From NCBI RefSeq assembly GCF_023897065.1, contig NZ_JAMHIV010000008.1, forward strand, positions 185,420-249,419: 64,000 bases of DNA. Direction: 5' to 3'. A model generated the notes under the pieces. The model worked only from the letters and a program-made list of their open reading frames with translations. It searched no databases and was not told the DNA's origin. The position numbers were made by a program, and so were the translations under genes. The stretch comes from Crossiella sp. SN42. Lineage in GTDB: Bacteria; Actinomycetota; Actinomycetes; Mycobacteriales; Pseudonocardiaceae. Positions within the stretch are counted from its first letter, which is position 1. Each line of letters starts with the position of its first letter. Shown one piece after another: positions 40,289 through 48,936 of this stretch.

Positions 40289-40492
40289 CTACCGGCGCGG
40301 GCGCAGCGAGTTGCCGAGCAGGACCAGGCCGATGAACAGGGCGATCGCCGCGATCGCCCAGCGCACGTCCACCACCTGCCAGATGACCCCGTCGGTGAGC
40401 GCGAAGGCGGCCACGCCGAGCCCGCACACCCCGAACAACACCATGAACAGGCTTGCCTTCGGCTTGCGCTCGGTCTGCTGCTCAGCCGACAC
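40289..40492 (-). CDS. small two-helix membrane protein
   Basis: The 67-residue protein has two hydrophobic helices (about 15-33 and 44-60), a polar N-terminus (AEQQTERKPKAS) and the basic end SLRPRR. Its start overlaps the end of the PspC/toastrack gene by 11 nt, so it is the second gene of that operon and probably acts with it in envelope-stress sensing. No family name can be given. Confidence 0.82.
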   Translation of the reverse strand: MSAEQQTERKPKASLFMVLFGVCGLGVAAFALTDGVIWQVVDVRWAIAAIALFIGLVLLGNSLRPRR

Positions 40493-41969
40493 GGTGCACC
40501 TCCACAGATCCCGGCCCCTGCACTTCCGCGCGCAGGCGCAGCTTGCCGCCTCCGGGGCCGTCCGCCCCGTTGTCGTCCAACTTGACCTCGCCGCCGCCGT
40601 TGCGCTGGTTGTCCAGGCACTGCACGGCGCCCACCGCCGCGCGGCAGTACAGGTCGACGTCCACGTCCTTGCCCACCAGCACCTGGATCGTCCCGGTGCC
40701 GACCACGACGCTGGTGCCCGCCGAGCGGTCCGGCTTGGCCGGGTCCGGTTTGGTCAGGTCCAGCTCGGTCAGGTCCAGCTCGATCGACCCGGCGCCGACC
40801 CGGTAGCTCGGCTGCAGGTTCGCCACCGAGGTGATCCGGTGGTGCTGGTTGCCGAAGGTGTGCGTCCAGTACTGCGAGGCGGTCAGCCCGATCGCCACGA
40901 TCGCCAGCGGGAAGCCCAGCACCACCAGCAGCCTGCCACCGCCGCGGAAGGCGCCGACCAGGGTGCCGATGGCCAGCACCGCGACCACCATGCCCAGCAC
41001 GTGCGGGGCGGTGAACCAGGGCACCAGCCCGGCCAGGATGCCGGTCACGCTGCCCACGATGAAGGCCAGCGCCAGCGTCACCCCGGTGACCCTGGTCTTG
41101 CGCTTGGGCTCCGGCTCGGCCTCCACCTCGGCGGTGCGGCGCGGTTCCGGCAGGTCCCAGGCGAAGGGCGCGGCGCCCAGCGGGTCCCACTGCGGCGGGG
41201 TGCCGGTGGCGGGGTAGGTCACCGGCGGGAAGCTCGGCGTGGGCAGCGGCTGGGACACCGGGGACTGGGACATCGGGGCCACTGGCGGCGCCGGGGCCTC
41301 CGCCGTGTGCGCGCTGGTGGTCTCGGTGGCGGGCTCGGGGGCCTCAGCGCTGATGACCTGGGTGGTGTCGGTCGCGGCAGGCGGCTCGACCTGGCTGGTC
41401 ACCTGCTCAGGGCGGATGCCCAGGTTGACCGTGTGCTGCTCGGGGGCCGCGGGTGGCTGCGGGGTCCGCAGGTCCATCGTCGGCTGGTCCGGCGGCGCCG
41501 GGGTCACCGGGGTACCGGGCGTCATGGTGGTCTCCGGCATCGGGAAGGAGGGCGGCGCGACCGGGCTGTTGCCCCGGCTGCGGTGCAGGAAGAACGCCAG
41601 CGCCACGATCAGCACCATGGCGAAGATGCCGCCGATGAACGTGGTGGCCGCCCAGCCGAAGGCGGGCAGCATCCCGAAGATCAGCAACAGGGTCAGCGGC
41701 TTGGGCGTGGCGCTGTGGCCCCTGCCGAGCAGCGCCTCCAGCGGCGACACCCGGTCGTCGGGGCCGGGCAGGATCAGCCAGCCCAGCAGGTAGATGATCA
41801 TTCCGATGCCGCCGTAGACCGCCGTCACCACGAGCGCGACCCGGATCACGACCGGATCGATCGCATAGCGGTTGCCGATCGCGGCGGCCACCCCGGCGAT
41901 CTTGCGATCTTCCCTGGGCCGCCGTGGCCGCGACGACCACAGGTCGCGCAGCGTCTCCTCGACGCGCAT
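40482..41969 (-). CDS. PspC-domain membrane protein with LiaF/toastrack-like C-terminus
   Basis: The 495-residue protein begins with a PspC domain (about 20-80, REDRKIAGVAAAIGNRYAID and the following helix). A Pro/Thr-rich cytoplasmic linker (about 135-285) follows, then a cluster of membrane helices (about 295-380). The external C-terminal domain has repeated short beta turns (GAGSIELDLTELDL, GTGTIQVLVGKDV) typical of the LiaF/toastrack fold that senses cell-wall-active antibiotics. Its promoter region is shared with a divergent PspC-containing histidine kinase. The ATG was chosen for an A/G-rich stretch before it; a GTG 21 nt upstream is an alternative. Confidence 0.87.
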   Translation of the reverse strand: MRVEETLRDLWSSRPRRPREDRKIAGVAAAIGNRYAIDPVVIRVALVVTAVYGGIGMIIYLLGWLILPGPDDRVSPLEALLGRGHSATPKPLTLLLIFGMLPAFGWAATTFIGGIFAMVLIVALAFFLHRSRGNSPVAPPSFPMPETTMTPGTPVTPAPPDQPTMDLRTPQPPAAPEQHTVNLGIRPEQVTSQVEPPAATDTTQVISAEAPEPATETTSAHTAEAPAPPVAPMSQSPVSQPLPTPSFPPVTYPATGTPPQWDPLGAAPFAWDLPEPRRTAEVEAEPEPKRKTRVTGVTLALAFIVGSVTGILAGLVPWFTAPHVLGMVVAVLAIGTLVGAFRGGGRLLVVLGFPLAIVAIGLTASQYWTHTFGNQHHRITSVANLQPSYRVGAGSIELDLTELDLTKPDPAKPDRSAGTSVVVGTGTIQVLVGKDVDVDLYCRAAVGAVQCLDNQRNGGGEVKLDDNGADGPGGGKLRLRAEVQGPGSVEVHRVG

Positions 41970-42112
41970 GTTTCCGTCCGTCCCGCTCACGGTGACCAGC
42001 TTGGGCCACGCCCGCACCCGCCCACATCAGGGAAGCCCCCCGACCCCACCCCGAGGCGGGGTCTCCGGGTTGCGCCCCGATGCGAATCCGCACCTGCACG
42101 TGTGACCATGCC

Positions 42113-43444
42113 ATGGTGAACTCCCAGGCCACGATCGGCAGCACCGAGCGCGGCGGCACCGGCCAGCCCCCCGCGACCGCGGGCGAGGCGGCCACCGTGG
42201 CGCTGCCCCTGCGCATGTACCGCCGCCGCAGCGGCCGCATCCTGGCAGGGGTGGCCGGCGGGCTGGCCGAGCACCTCAAGGTGAACGTGCTGTGGGTGCG
42301 GGTCGCCTTCACCGTGCTGGTCGCCTTCGCCGGCGCGGGCGTGCTCGCCTACGGCCTGCTCTGGCTGCTGGTGCCGCAGCGCACCGGGGCCGAACCGCAG
42401 ACCGAGAACCCGGTGCAGCGCCAGCAGGCCATCGGCGTGCTCGCCATCGGCGTGGCCATGGCGCTCGCGCTGAGCATGTGGAGTGGCGCGATCAGCGGCT
42501 GGGTGGTCGGCCCGCTGGGCGTGGCGCTGGCCGGCGCGGCCCTGGTCTGGCGGGAGGCCGACGAGGCGCAGCGCCGCCGCTGGCGGGACTCGGCCAAATC
42601 CGGGATGCTCGGCCGCGGCGGCCGGATGGCCATGCTCCGGGTGGTGGCCGGCATCCTGGTCTCCACCGCCGGCGTGGTGTTCTACCTGGTCAGCAGCGTG
42701 GACCTGAACCAGGCCCAGCTGGCCGTGATGGCCGTGGTGGTCACCCTGCTCGGCGTCGGCGTGCTCACCGTGCCCTGGTGGCTGCGCCTGGTCCGCGACC
42801 TCAACGAGGAGCGCCGGGCGCGCATCCGCACCGAGGAGCGGGCCGAGATCGCCGCGCACCTGCACGACTCGGTGCTGCAGACTCTGGCCCTGATCCTCAA
42901 GCAGGCGGACAACCCGCGCGAGGTCAGCCGCCTGGCCCGCGGCCAGGAACGCCAGCTGCGCAGCTGGCTGTACGGCCCGGCGGGCTACGGTCGCGGCGCG
43001 GCCACCGCGGAGGCGGAGGAGCCCGCGCACGGCGTGTCCGGGGAGAGCCTGGCCGACGCGGTGGGCATCGCCTGCGGACAGGTGGAGGACACCTTCGCCA
43101 TCCGGGTGCAGCAGGTCGTGGTCGGGGACTGCCCGCTGGACGACCGGATGGCCGCGCTGGTGCAGGCCGCCCGCGAGGCCGCGGTCAACGCGGCCAAGCA
43201 CGCCGGGGTCGGCGAGGTCAGCGTGTACGCCGAGGTCGAGCCCGAGGTGGTCTACGTCTTCGTGCGGGACCGGGGCGCCGGGTTCGACCCGGAACAGGTT
43301 CCAGCGGACCGGCACGGGCTCGCCGACTCGATCCACGGCAGGATGGAGCGCAATGGGGGCAAGGTGCGGGTGCGCACCGCGCCTGGCGAGGGCACCGAGA
43401 TCCAGCTCGAGATGCCCAGGGCGAGCAAGGAGGCACGGACGTGA
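42113..43444 (+). CDS. PspC-domain sensor histidine kinase
   Basis: The 443-residue membrane kinase has an N-terminal PspC domain (about 33-91), three or four further membrane helices (about 107-225), then a HisKA_3-type dimerisation region with His251 (AEIAAHLHDSVLQTL) and an HATPase domain (REAAVNAAKHAGVGEVSV, VRDRGAGFDPE and GTEIQLEMP). It phosphorylates the LuxR-type regulator whose start overlaps its stop. PspC-bearing kinases beside PspC/toastrack proteins are part of actinobacterial envelope-stress systems. An in-frame ATG 33 nt upstream is possible. Confidence 0.9.
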   Translation: MVNSQATIGSTERGGTGQPPATAGEAATVALPLRMYRRRSGRILAGVAGGLAEHLKVNVLWVRVAFTVLVAFAGAGVLAYGLLWLLVPQRTGAEPQTENPVQRQQAIGVLAIGVAMALALSMWSGAISGWVVGPLGVALAGAALVWREADEAQRRRWRDSAKSGMLGRGGRMAMLRVVAGILVSTAGVVFYLVSSVDLNQAQLAVMAVVVTLLGVGVLTVPWWLRLVRDLNEERRARIRTEERAEIAAHLHDSVLQTLALILKQADNPREVSRLARGQERQLRSWLYGPAGYGRGAATAEAEEPAHGVSGESLADAVGIACGQVEDTFAIRVQQVVVGDCPLDDRMAALVQAAREAAVNAAKHAGVGEVSVYAEVEPEVVYVFVRDRGAGFDPEQVPADRHGLADSIHGRMERNGGKVRVRTAPGEGTEIQLEMPRASKEART

Positions 43445-44133
43445 GCGAAGAGGTCGAGAACGCCGAGACACCCGCGGAGCCACGCGGCCCGGTCAGGGTC
43501 TTCCTGGTCGACGACCACGCGCTCTTCCGCGCCGGCGTGCGCGCCGAGCTGGAGGCGCACGCCGAGGTCGAGGTGGTCGGTGAGGCGGGCTCGGTCGGCG
43601 AGGCGGTGGCCGGCATCGGGCACTTCCGCCCGGACGTGGTGCTGCTGGACGTGCACATGCCCGACGGCGGCGGCAACGAGGTGCTGCGCCGCGCCCGCAA
43701 GGCCTTCCCGGACGTGGTGTTCCTGGCGCTGAGCGTCTCCGACGCGGCCGAGGACGTCATCGCGGTGATCCGCAACGGCGCGCGCGGCTACGTCACCAAG
43801 ACCATCTCCGGCCACGAGCTGGTGGACGCGGTCTGCCGGGTCCGCGAGGGCGACGCGGTGTTCTCGCCGCGGCTGGCCGGCTTCGTGCTGGACGCCTTCG
43901 CCGACCGGCCGGGCGCGGCCCCGATCCGCGACCCCGAGCTGGACCTGCTCACCCCGCGCGAGCGGGACGTGCTGCGCCTGCTGGCCCGCGGCTACGCCTA
44001 CAAGGAGATCGCCTCCGAGCTGTTCATCTCGATCAAGACCGTGGAGACGCACGTCTCCAGCGTGCTGCGGAAGACCCAGCTGTCCAACCGCTACGAGCTG
44101 TCCCGCTGGGCCTCCGACCGCCGCCTCGTGTAG
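43441..44133 (+). CDS. LuxR-type (NarL) response regulator
   Basis: The 230-residue response regulator has a receiver with acidic pocket D24/D25, phospho-acceptor D70 (DVVLLDVHMPDG) and the conserved lysine in RGYVTKTI. The output domain is a LuxR helix-turn-helix (TPRERDVLRLLARGYAYKEIASELFISIKTVETHVSSVLRK). It is the partner of the PspC kinase. The GTG start overlaps the kinase stop by 4 nt. Likely targets include the divergent PspC/toastrack operon. Confidence 0.93.
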   Translation: MSEEVENAETPAEPRGPVRVFLVDDHALFRAGVRAELEAHAEVEVVGEAGSVGEAVAGIGHFRPDVVLLDVHMPDGGGNEVLRRARKAFPDVVFLALSVSDAAEDVIAVIRNGARGYVTKTISGHELVDAVCRVREGDAVFSPRLAGFVLDAFADRPGAAPIRDPELDLLTPRERDVLRLLARGYAYKEIASELFISIKTVETHVSSVLRKTQLSNRYELSRWASDRRLV

Positions 44134-45063
44134 CTACTCCCCGGCTGAGGCCGCCGCGCGCACCGGCAGTGGTTCCGGTGCGGCGGCGGCCGTCTTGGGC
44201 TGGTGCCGAGTCAGCACGACCCCGCCCAGCACGACGATCATGCCGAGCACCACCCGCAGGCCGATCTCCTCGTTCAGCACCAGCGCGCCGAGCAGCACCG
44301 ACACCAGCGGCATCAGGTAGGTAACCGTGGTGGCGCTGGTCGCGCCCTCGTCCGCGATGAGCCGGTAGAAGAAGATGAACGCGATCCCGGTGCCGAAGAC
44401 GCCGAGCACGACCACCGCGGCCACCGAGGTCAGCGTCAGGTGCACCGGCTGCAACCCGGCGAAGGGCACCGCCAGCGTGATCAGGCCGGTCGCGGCGAGC
44501 ATCTGCCCGGCCGAGACCACCACCGGCGCGAGCCCGGCGCCTGCCAGGAACCGGCTCATGTACAGCGCGCCGACGCCGTAGCTGACCGCCGCGCCGGTGA
44601 TCGCCAGCGCCCCGCCCAGCTCCGAGGCCGCGCCCTGCCACGGCGCGAAGATCACCAGCGTGCCGGCGAAGCCGAGGGTCAGCCCGATCGCGCGCACCAT
44701 GCCCAGCTTGCGTTCCTGCCCGACCACCAGGCCCAGCAGCAGGGTCCACAGCGGCACGGTGGCGTTGAGCACGCCCGCCATGCCCGAGTCCACGGTCAGC
44801 TCGCCGATGCCGAACAGGGTGAACGGCAGCACGTTGCTGAAGAAGGCGGCCACGGTCAGGTGGCCCCACAGGCGGCCGCCGCTCGGCAGCCGCAGCCGCT
44901 GCACCCGCACCACCGCGAGCAGCACCAGCGCCCCCAGCGCCACCCGGACCAGCACGATCTGCACCGGGGAGAACCCGGTCAGCGCGAACTTGATCCAGAG
45001 GAAGCTGGAGCCCCAGAACAGGGCCAGCAGGCCCAACCGCACCAGATTGCCCTTAGATGTCAC
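44134..45063 (-). CDS. EamA/DMT family transporter
   Basis: The 309-residue protein has ten membrane helices arranged as two EamA repeats: FWGSSFLWIKFALTGFSP begins the first and GVGALYMSRFLAG begins the second, and the sequence LNATVPLWTLLLG is typical of the drug/metabolite exporters. It probably exports a metabolite, amino acid or drug. The stop abuts the response-regulator stop without a gap. A LysR regulator gene is divergent with 83 bp between the starts, a layout in which the regulator often controls the exporter. Confidence 0.92.
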   Translation of the reverse strand: MTSKGNLVRLGLLALFWGSSFLWIKFALTGFSPVQIVLVRVALGALVLLAVVRVQRLRLPSGGRLWGHLTVAAFFSNVLPFTLFGIGELTVDSGMAGVLNATVPLWTLLLGLVVGQERKLGMVRAIGLTLGFAGTLVIFAPWQGAASELGGALAITGAAVSYGVGALYMSRFLAGAGLAPVVVSAGQMLAATGLITLAVPFAGLQPVHLTLTSVAAVVVLGVFGTGIAFIFFYRLIADEGATSATTVTYLMPLVSVLLGALVLNEEIGLRVVLGMIVVLGGVVLTRHQPKTAAAAPEPLPVRAAASAGE

Positions 45064-45146
45064 GTCAACAACGGTGCGCTCCGCAACCTGTCAGCACAAG
45101 TGAATACTTCTACACGACTCTTTAGCGAATCTGTACAGTCAGCGGC

Positions 45147-46052
45147 ATGCTCGACGTGCGCCGCATGCGTGTCCTCCGGGCCGTGGTGACCAGCGGCTCG
45201 GTCACCGCCGCGGCCACCAACCTGGGCTACACGCCCTCGGCGATCAGCCAGCAGATCACCGCGCTGGAACGCGAGGCCGGGCTGCCGCTGCTGGAGAAGT
45301 CCGGCCGCGGCGTGCGCCCCACCGAGGCGGGCAGGCTGCTCGCCGAGCACGCCGGGGTGATCACCGCCCAGCTGGCCGAGGCCGAGCGCTCACTGGCCGA
45401 CCTGCGCGAGGGCCGCACCGGCCGCCTCGGCGTCAGCTTCTTCGCCACCGCCGGCGCCGCGCTGGTGCCGCCCGCGGTGGCCACCTTCCGCCGCGCGCAC
45501 CCCACGGTCCGGCTGGACCTGACCCTCAAGGACCCGGAGAGCCCGCTGGAGGAGGTGCTGGCCGGCCGGGCCGACCTGGCCGTGGTGGTGGTCTTCGACG
45601 ACGAGCCGCCGCTGCCGGACATCCGGCTCACCCACCTGTTCGACGACCCCTACCGGCTGGTGCTGCCCAAGGGCCACCGGCTCACCGCGAAACGGGTCAT
45701 CGACCTGGCCGACCTGGGCGGCGAGCCCCTGGTGGACAGCATGACCACCAGCGGACCCTGCCGGAAGGCGGTGCTGGAGGCCTGCGCCAGCGCCGGGTTC
45801 AGCCCCTGCTTCGTGGTCGAGTCCGACGACTTCCCCACTGCCCAGGGCTTCGCCGCGGCCGGTCTCGGCCTGACCCTGGTGCCCAAGCTGGGCCTCGGCG
45901 CGGTGCACCCGGGAGTGGTGGTGCGCAAGGTGCGCAACCCCGAGCCGGCGCGGCGGATCTTCGCCGCGGTGCGCGAGGCGGACGCGGATCGCCCGGTGCT
46001 GCGCGCCCTGCTGGCCGCGCTCCAGTCGGCCGCGGCAGTGGCCGCGCGCTAG
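45147..46052 (+). CDS. LysR family transcriptional regulator
   Basis: This is a 301-residue LTTR. The N-terminal winged helix reads MLDVRRMRVLRAVVTSGSVTAAATNLGYTPSAISQQI; the effector domain follows (GRLGVSFFATAGAALVPPAVATF...). It probably binds the AT-richer gap upstream and regulates the divergent EamA exporter in response to an unknown co-inducer. Its last 4 bases overlap the stop of the convergent kinase gene. Confidence 0.93.
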   Translation: MLDVRRMRVLRAVVTSGSVTAAATNLGYTPSAISQQITALEREAGLPLLEKSGRGVRPTEAGRLLAEHAGVITAQLAEAERSLADLREGRTGRLGVSFFATAGAALVPPAVATFRRAHPTVRLDLTLKDPESPLEEVLAGRADLAVVVVFDDEPPLPDIRLTHLFDDPYRLVLPKGHRLTAKRVIDLADLGGEPLVDSMTTSGPCRKAVLEACASAGFSPCFVVESDDFPTAQGFAAAGLGLTLVPKLGLGAVHPGVVVRKVRNPEPARRIFAAVREADADRPVLRALLAALQSAAAVAAR

Positions 46053-47761
46053 TTCGCGCCGCCGACCCTGGCGTCCCCGCTGATCTGCGGCGCGCCGGTG
46101 TCGGGGTTGGGGGAGAGGGTGAGCAGCCGGATCTCGGACTGGTCCTCCTCGCCCTCCTTCTTCTTGACGTAGGTCAGCTTGATCCGCACCTTGTCCTTGC
46201 CCTGCGCGGCGACCTCGCCGACCTCCACGTCCTTGAAGCCCTCCCAGAACTTCTTGTAGGAGGCGAACGGGGTCTTCTGCTGCATCGCCTGGCCCAGCCG
46301 CTGGTAGGCCTGTTCGGGCTGGCCCGGCAGCAGCGCGTAGTAGCGCTTGGCCTCCTGGACCATGTCCTCCGGCGTCAGCGTCGGCGCGGCCGAGGTGGTG
46401 GTCGGGCTGGTGCTGGTGGTGCTGCTGCTGGAGGTCGGCTCGGCGCTGGTCTTCTTCGTCGGCGGCGGCTTCTTCGCGCTGGAGGCGGCGGTCGTCGTCG
46501 GCGCGGGCACCCCGGTGTTCGGGTTGGCGTTGCCCGAGCTGTTGCTGGAGACCCAGTCCGCGATCAGCACGCCGATCAGCGCCGCGATCACCACGGCCGC
46601 GGCGGCCAGCAGGATCGTGGTGCGCTTGGACCGTTCCGGCGGCGGGGGCGCGCTCTTCGGCGCGGCCATCGGCCGGCCGCCCGTGCCGGTGGCCGGATGC
46701 GGGCGCGGCGGCGGGGTCGGCGGACCGACCCTGGTCATCGGCGCGTCCGAGAGCGGGCGGGCGTCCAGCCTGGTCATCGGCTGTTTCGGCTGGTGGTGCG
46801 GGCCGGAGCCCTGGTGCAGCCGGGGCGACTGGAGCGCCGGCGGCATCGACTGGGTCGGCGCGGACGGCCCGTTGGGCAGCTGGGTGGTCGGCGTGACCAC
46901 GGTGGCCCAGCCGCCAGGAGGCGTGCTGAGCGCGCTCTGCCGCCCCGCGGCCACCGCGGAGAGGGCTTCGCTCGCCTGCGTCATCGTGGGGCGGTCGTTC
47001 GGCTGCGGCCGGAGCAGGTGCATCAGCACCGGGGTGAGCGGACCGGCCATCTGCGGCGGGCGGACCACCCCGGCGGCCACCGCGTGCAGCAGCGCGAGGG
47101 TGTTCTCGTTGAGCCCGAACGGCGGCTCGCCCTCCACCACCGCGTACAGCGTGGAGCCCAGGGAGAACACGTCCGAGGGCGCGCCCGGCTCGTAGCCCTT
47201 GGCCACCTCCGGCGCCAGGTAGGCGGGGGTGCCGGCGAGCATCCCGGTGCGGGTGACCGTGACGTCGCCCTTCGCCCGGGAGATGCCGAAGTCGGTGATC
47301 TTCACCGTGCCGTCGTCGGCGATCAGGATGTTGCCGGGCTTGACGTCCCGGTGCACGATCCCGGCCTGGTGCGCGGCGCCGAGGGCCAGCGCGACCTGCG
47401 CGCCGATCCTGGCCACCTCGCGCGGCGGCAGCGGGCCCTCGTCGTTGACCACGGCGGCCAGGCTGCGCGAGGGCAGGTACTCCATCACCAGCCAGGGCGC
47501 GCCGTCGTCCTCGGCCACGTCGAACACGCCGATCGCGTTGGGGTGCTGCAACCGGGCCGCGATCCGGCCCTCGCGCATCGCCCGCTGCTTGGCCTCCTCG
47601 GCCTCGGAGTGCTCCAGGTTGGGCTGGAGCAGCAGCTGCTTGACCGCCACGACCCGCTGGAGACGTTCGTCCTTGGCCTGCCAGACCACGCCCATCGCAC
47701 CGGCGCCGATCCGCCTGGTGAGTCGGTAGCGCCCGGAGACCAGGCGGCCTTCGTCGCTCAA
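46049..47761 (-). CDS. membrane Ser/Thr protein kinase (PknB type) with external domain
   Basis: The product is 570 residues. A Hanks-type kinase domain occupies 10-275: glycine loop IGAGAMGVV, Lys41, catalytic HRDVKPGN (137-144), DFG (157-159) and the activation-loop end GTPAYLAPE. A Pro/Ser-rich cytoplasmic linker leads to one membrane helix at 381-401. Outside are a Thr/Ser/Pro linker and a domain of about 100 residues (467-570) starting PEDMVQEAKRYYALLPGQPEQAYQRL. That domain resembles the ends of three proteins encoded just upstream on the same strand. The TTG start has GGAGGAG before it. It is probably a sensor kinase for an envelope signal. Confidence 0.93.
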   Translation of the reverse strand: MSDEGRLVSGRYRLTRRIGAGAMGVVWQAKDERLQRVVAVKQLLLQPNLEHSEAEEAKQRAMREGRIAARLQHPNAIGVFDVAEDDGAPWLVMEYLPSRSLAAVVNDEGPLPPREVARIGAQVALALGAAHQAGIVHRDVKPGNILIADDGTVKITDFGISRAKGDVTVTRTGMLAGTPAYLAPEVAKGYEPGAPSDVFSLGSTLYAVVEGEPPFGLNENTLALLHAVAAGVVRPPQMAGPLTPVLMHLLRPQPNDRPTMTQASEALSAVAAGRQSALSTPPGGWATVVTPTTQLPNGPSAPTQSMPPALQSPRLHQGSGPHHQPKQPMTRLDARPLSDAPMTRVGPPTPPPRPHPATGTGGRPMAAPKSAPPPPERSKRTTILLAAAAVVIAALIGVLIADWVSSNSSGNANPNTGVPAPTTTAASSAKKPPPTKKTSAEPTSSSSTTSTSPTTTSAAPTLTPEDMVQEAKRYYALLPGQPEQAYQRLGQAMQQKTPFASYKKFWEGFKDVEVGEVAAQGKDKVRIKLTYVKKKEGEEDQSEIRLLTLSPNPDTGAPQISGDARVGGAN

Positions 47762-47817
47762 CGCTCCTCCGTAGCCCGGGTCCCGGTGTCGGTCACGCCT
47801 CCTAGGTTAGGGGTATC

Positions 47818-47829
47818 ACCCGGACGGGT
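47818..47829. promoter_or_regulatory. ACCCGGACGGGT palindrome upstream of the kinase gene
   Basis: A 12-bp dyad centred about 62 bp before the kinase start. The same 12-mer occurs about 71 bp before the PIG-L gene start. Shared placement suggests a common regulator; not proven. Confidence 0.4.
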
Positions 47830-47889
47830 TGACTTGCGGCTGGTCAACTGGGGTGTGCCCGCTTACCGACGTGATGCCATCAGCGCTGG

Positions 47890-48825
47890 TCAGCGGCCTT
47901 TGCTGGACAGCACCTTGGCGTTGGTGATTTTCCGCTGCACCTTGTCCACGGTCATCCGCTGCTCGACCCGCAGGGTGCGGCCGTCCTTCCAGCGGTAGTC
48001 CACGGTCACCACGGCGGCGTCCGCACCGTCGGCGCGGGACTCGGTGACGGTGGCCGACTCGACCCCGGCCCAGTCCGCCTTGAACTCCTCCACCCCGCCG
48101 GTGCGCATCTCCGGCGCGAGCATCGCGTAGGCCTGCTCCGGCTGGTCGGGCGCCTTGCTCAGCAGGCCGAGGATCGGGTCCAGGATCGGGTCGAGCAGGC
48201 CGCCCCGCTTGCTGGTGGTCGGCGCGGCCGAGGTGGGCTTGGGCGCGTTGGAGGTGGGCTTGGGCGCGCTGGAGACCGGGATGCCGGGCTGGCTGGTCTG
48301 GCCGCCGGTCGGCTGCGGGTCGGCGCCGCCGCCACCACCGGTGCCCGGCTGGTCGCTGCCGACGCCGCCGTTGCCGCCACCGCCGGTGTTCCCGTTGCCG
48401 CCCTGGCCGCCGCCGTTGCCGCCGCCGTTGCCCTGCGAGCCGTGGCCGCCGTTGCCGGCCTGGCCGCCGGTGCCGCCCTGGGTCCCGTTGCTGCCCTGGC
48501 CGCCGGGCTGGTCGCCGCCGGGCTGCTCGGCGCCGGTCTGCTGACCGGTCTGCGCGTTGATCGCGTTCGGCGACAGGGCCTTGCCGCCGACGATGCCGGA
48601 GAAGTTCTGCTGCGCCGCGGCAGGCGTCTTGGGGCCGTCCTCGAAGCTCATGTAGGCGATGCCCAGCCCCACGGTGCCGCACAGCACCGCCACGCCGGCG
48701 GCCGCGCCCAGCACCCGCAGCGCGGTCTTCGGGCGCCGCTCCGCCGTGGGCGTCTGGCCCTCCCTGCGCAGCAGGTCGGTCACCAGGATCTGGGATTCCG
48801 CATCCCGCGAACTGCCCTTGCGCAC
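47890..48825 (-). CDS. membrane-anchored protein with Gly-rich linker and NTF2-like end
   Basis: The protein of about 311 residues has a short basic cytoplasmic part (SRDAESQILVTDLLRREG), one membrane helix (about residues 36-58, VLGAAAGVAVLCGTVGLGIAY) and a very long external linker made of Gly/Asn/Gln repeats, then Ser/Pro/Lys. The last 90 or so residues form a folded domain (PDQPEQAYAMLAPEMRTGG, then strand-rich VVTVDYRWKDGRTLRVEQRM) that looks homologous to the external end of the neighbouring kinase. The function is unknown; it may sense or bind the same ligand. The GTG start is supported by GGAAGG; a TTG 33 nt upstream is the alternative. Confidence 0.78.
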   Translation of the reverse strand: MRKGSSRDAESQILVTDLLRREGQTPTAERRPKTALRVLGAAAGVAVLCGTVGLGIAYMSFEDGPKTPAAAQQNFSGIVGGKALSPNAINAQTGQQTGAEQPGGDQPGGQGSNGTQGGTGGQAGNGGHGSQGNGGGNGGGQGGNGNTGGGGNGGVGSDQPGTGGGGGADPQPTGGQTSQPGIPVSSAPKPTSNAPKPTSAAPTTSKRGGLLDPILDPILGLLSKAPDQPEQAYAMLAPEMRTGGVEEFKADWAGVESATVTESRADGADAAVVTVDYRWKDGRTLRVEQRMTVDKVQRKITNAKVLSSKGR

Positions 48826-48936
48826 CGCGATCACCTTCCGGCCGGGGGAGCTTCTCAACGGGGTTGAGATACCGGACTTGAGGTGTTGTGTGCCACCAAA
48901 TCGGGTGAATTTGTGGGCAATCTTCGGCCTAATGGC

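Noticed and set aside
48200..48620. Repeat-like Gly/Asn-rich DNA resembling PGRS or CRISPR spacing
   Set aside because: It is the in-frame low-complexity linker of a membrane-anchored protein; no repeat-spacer structure.
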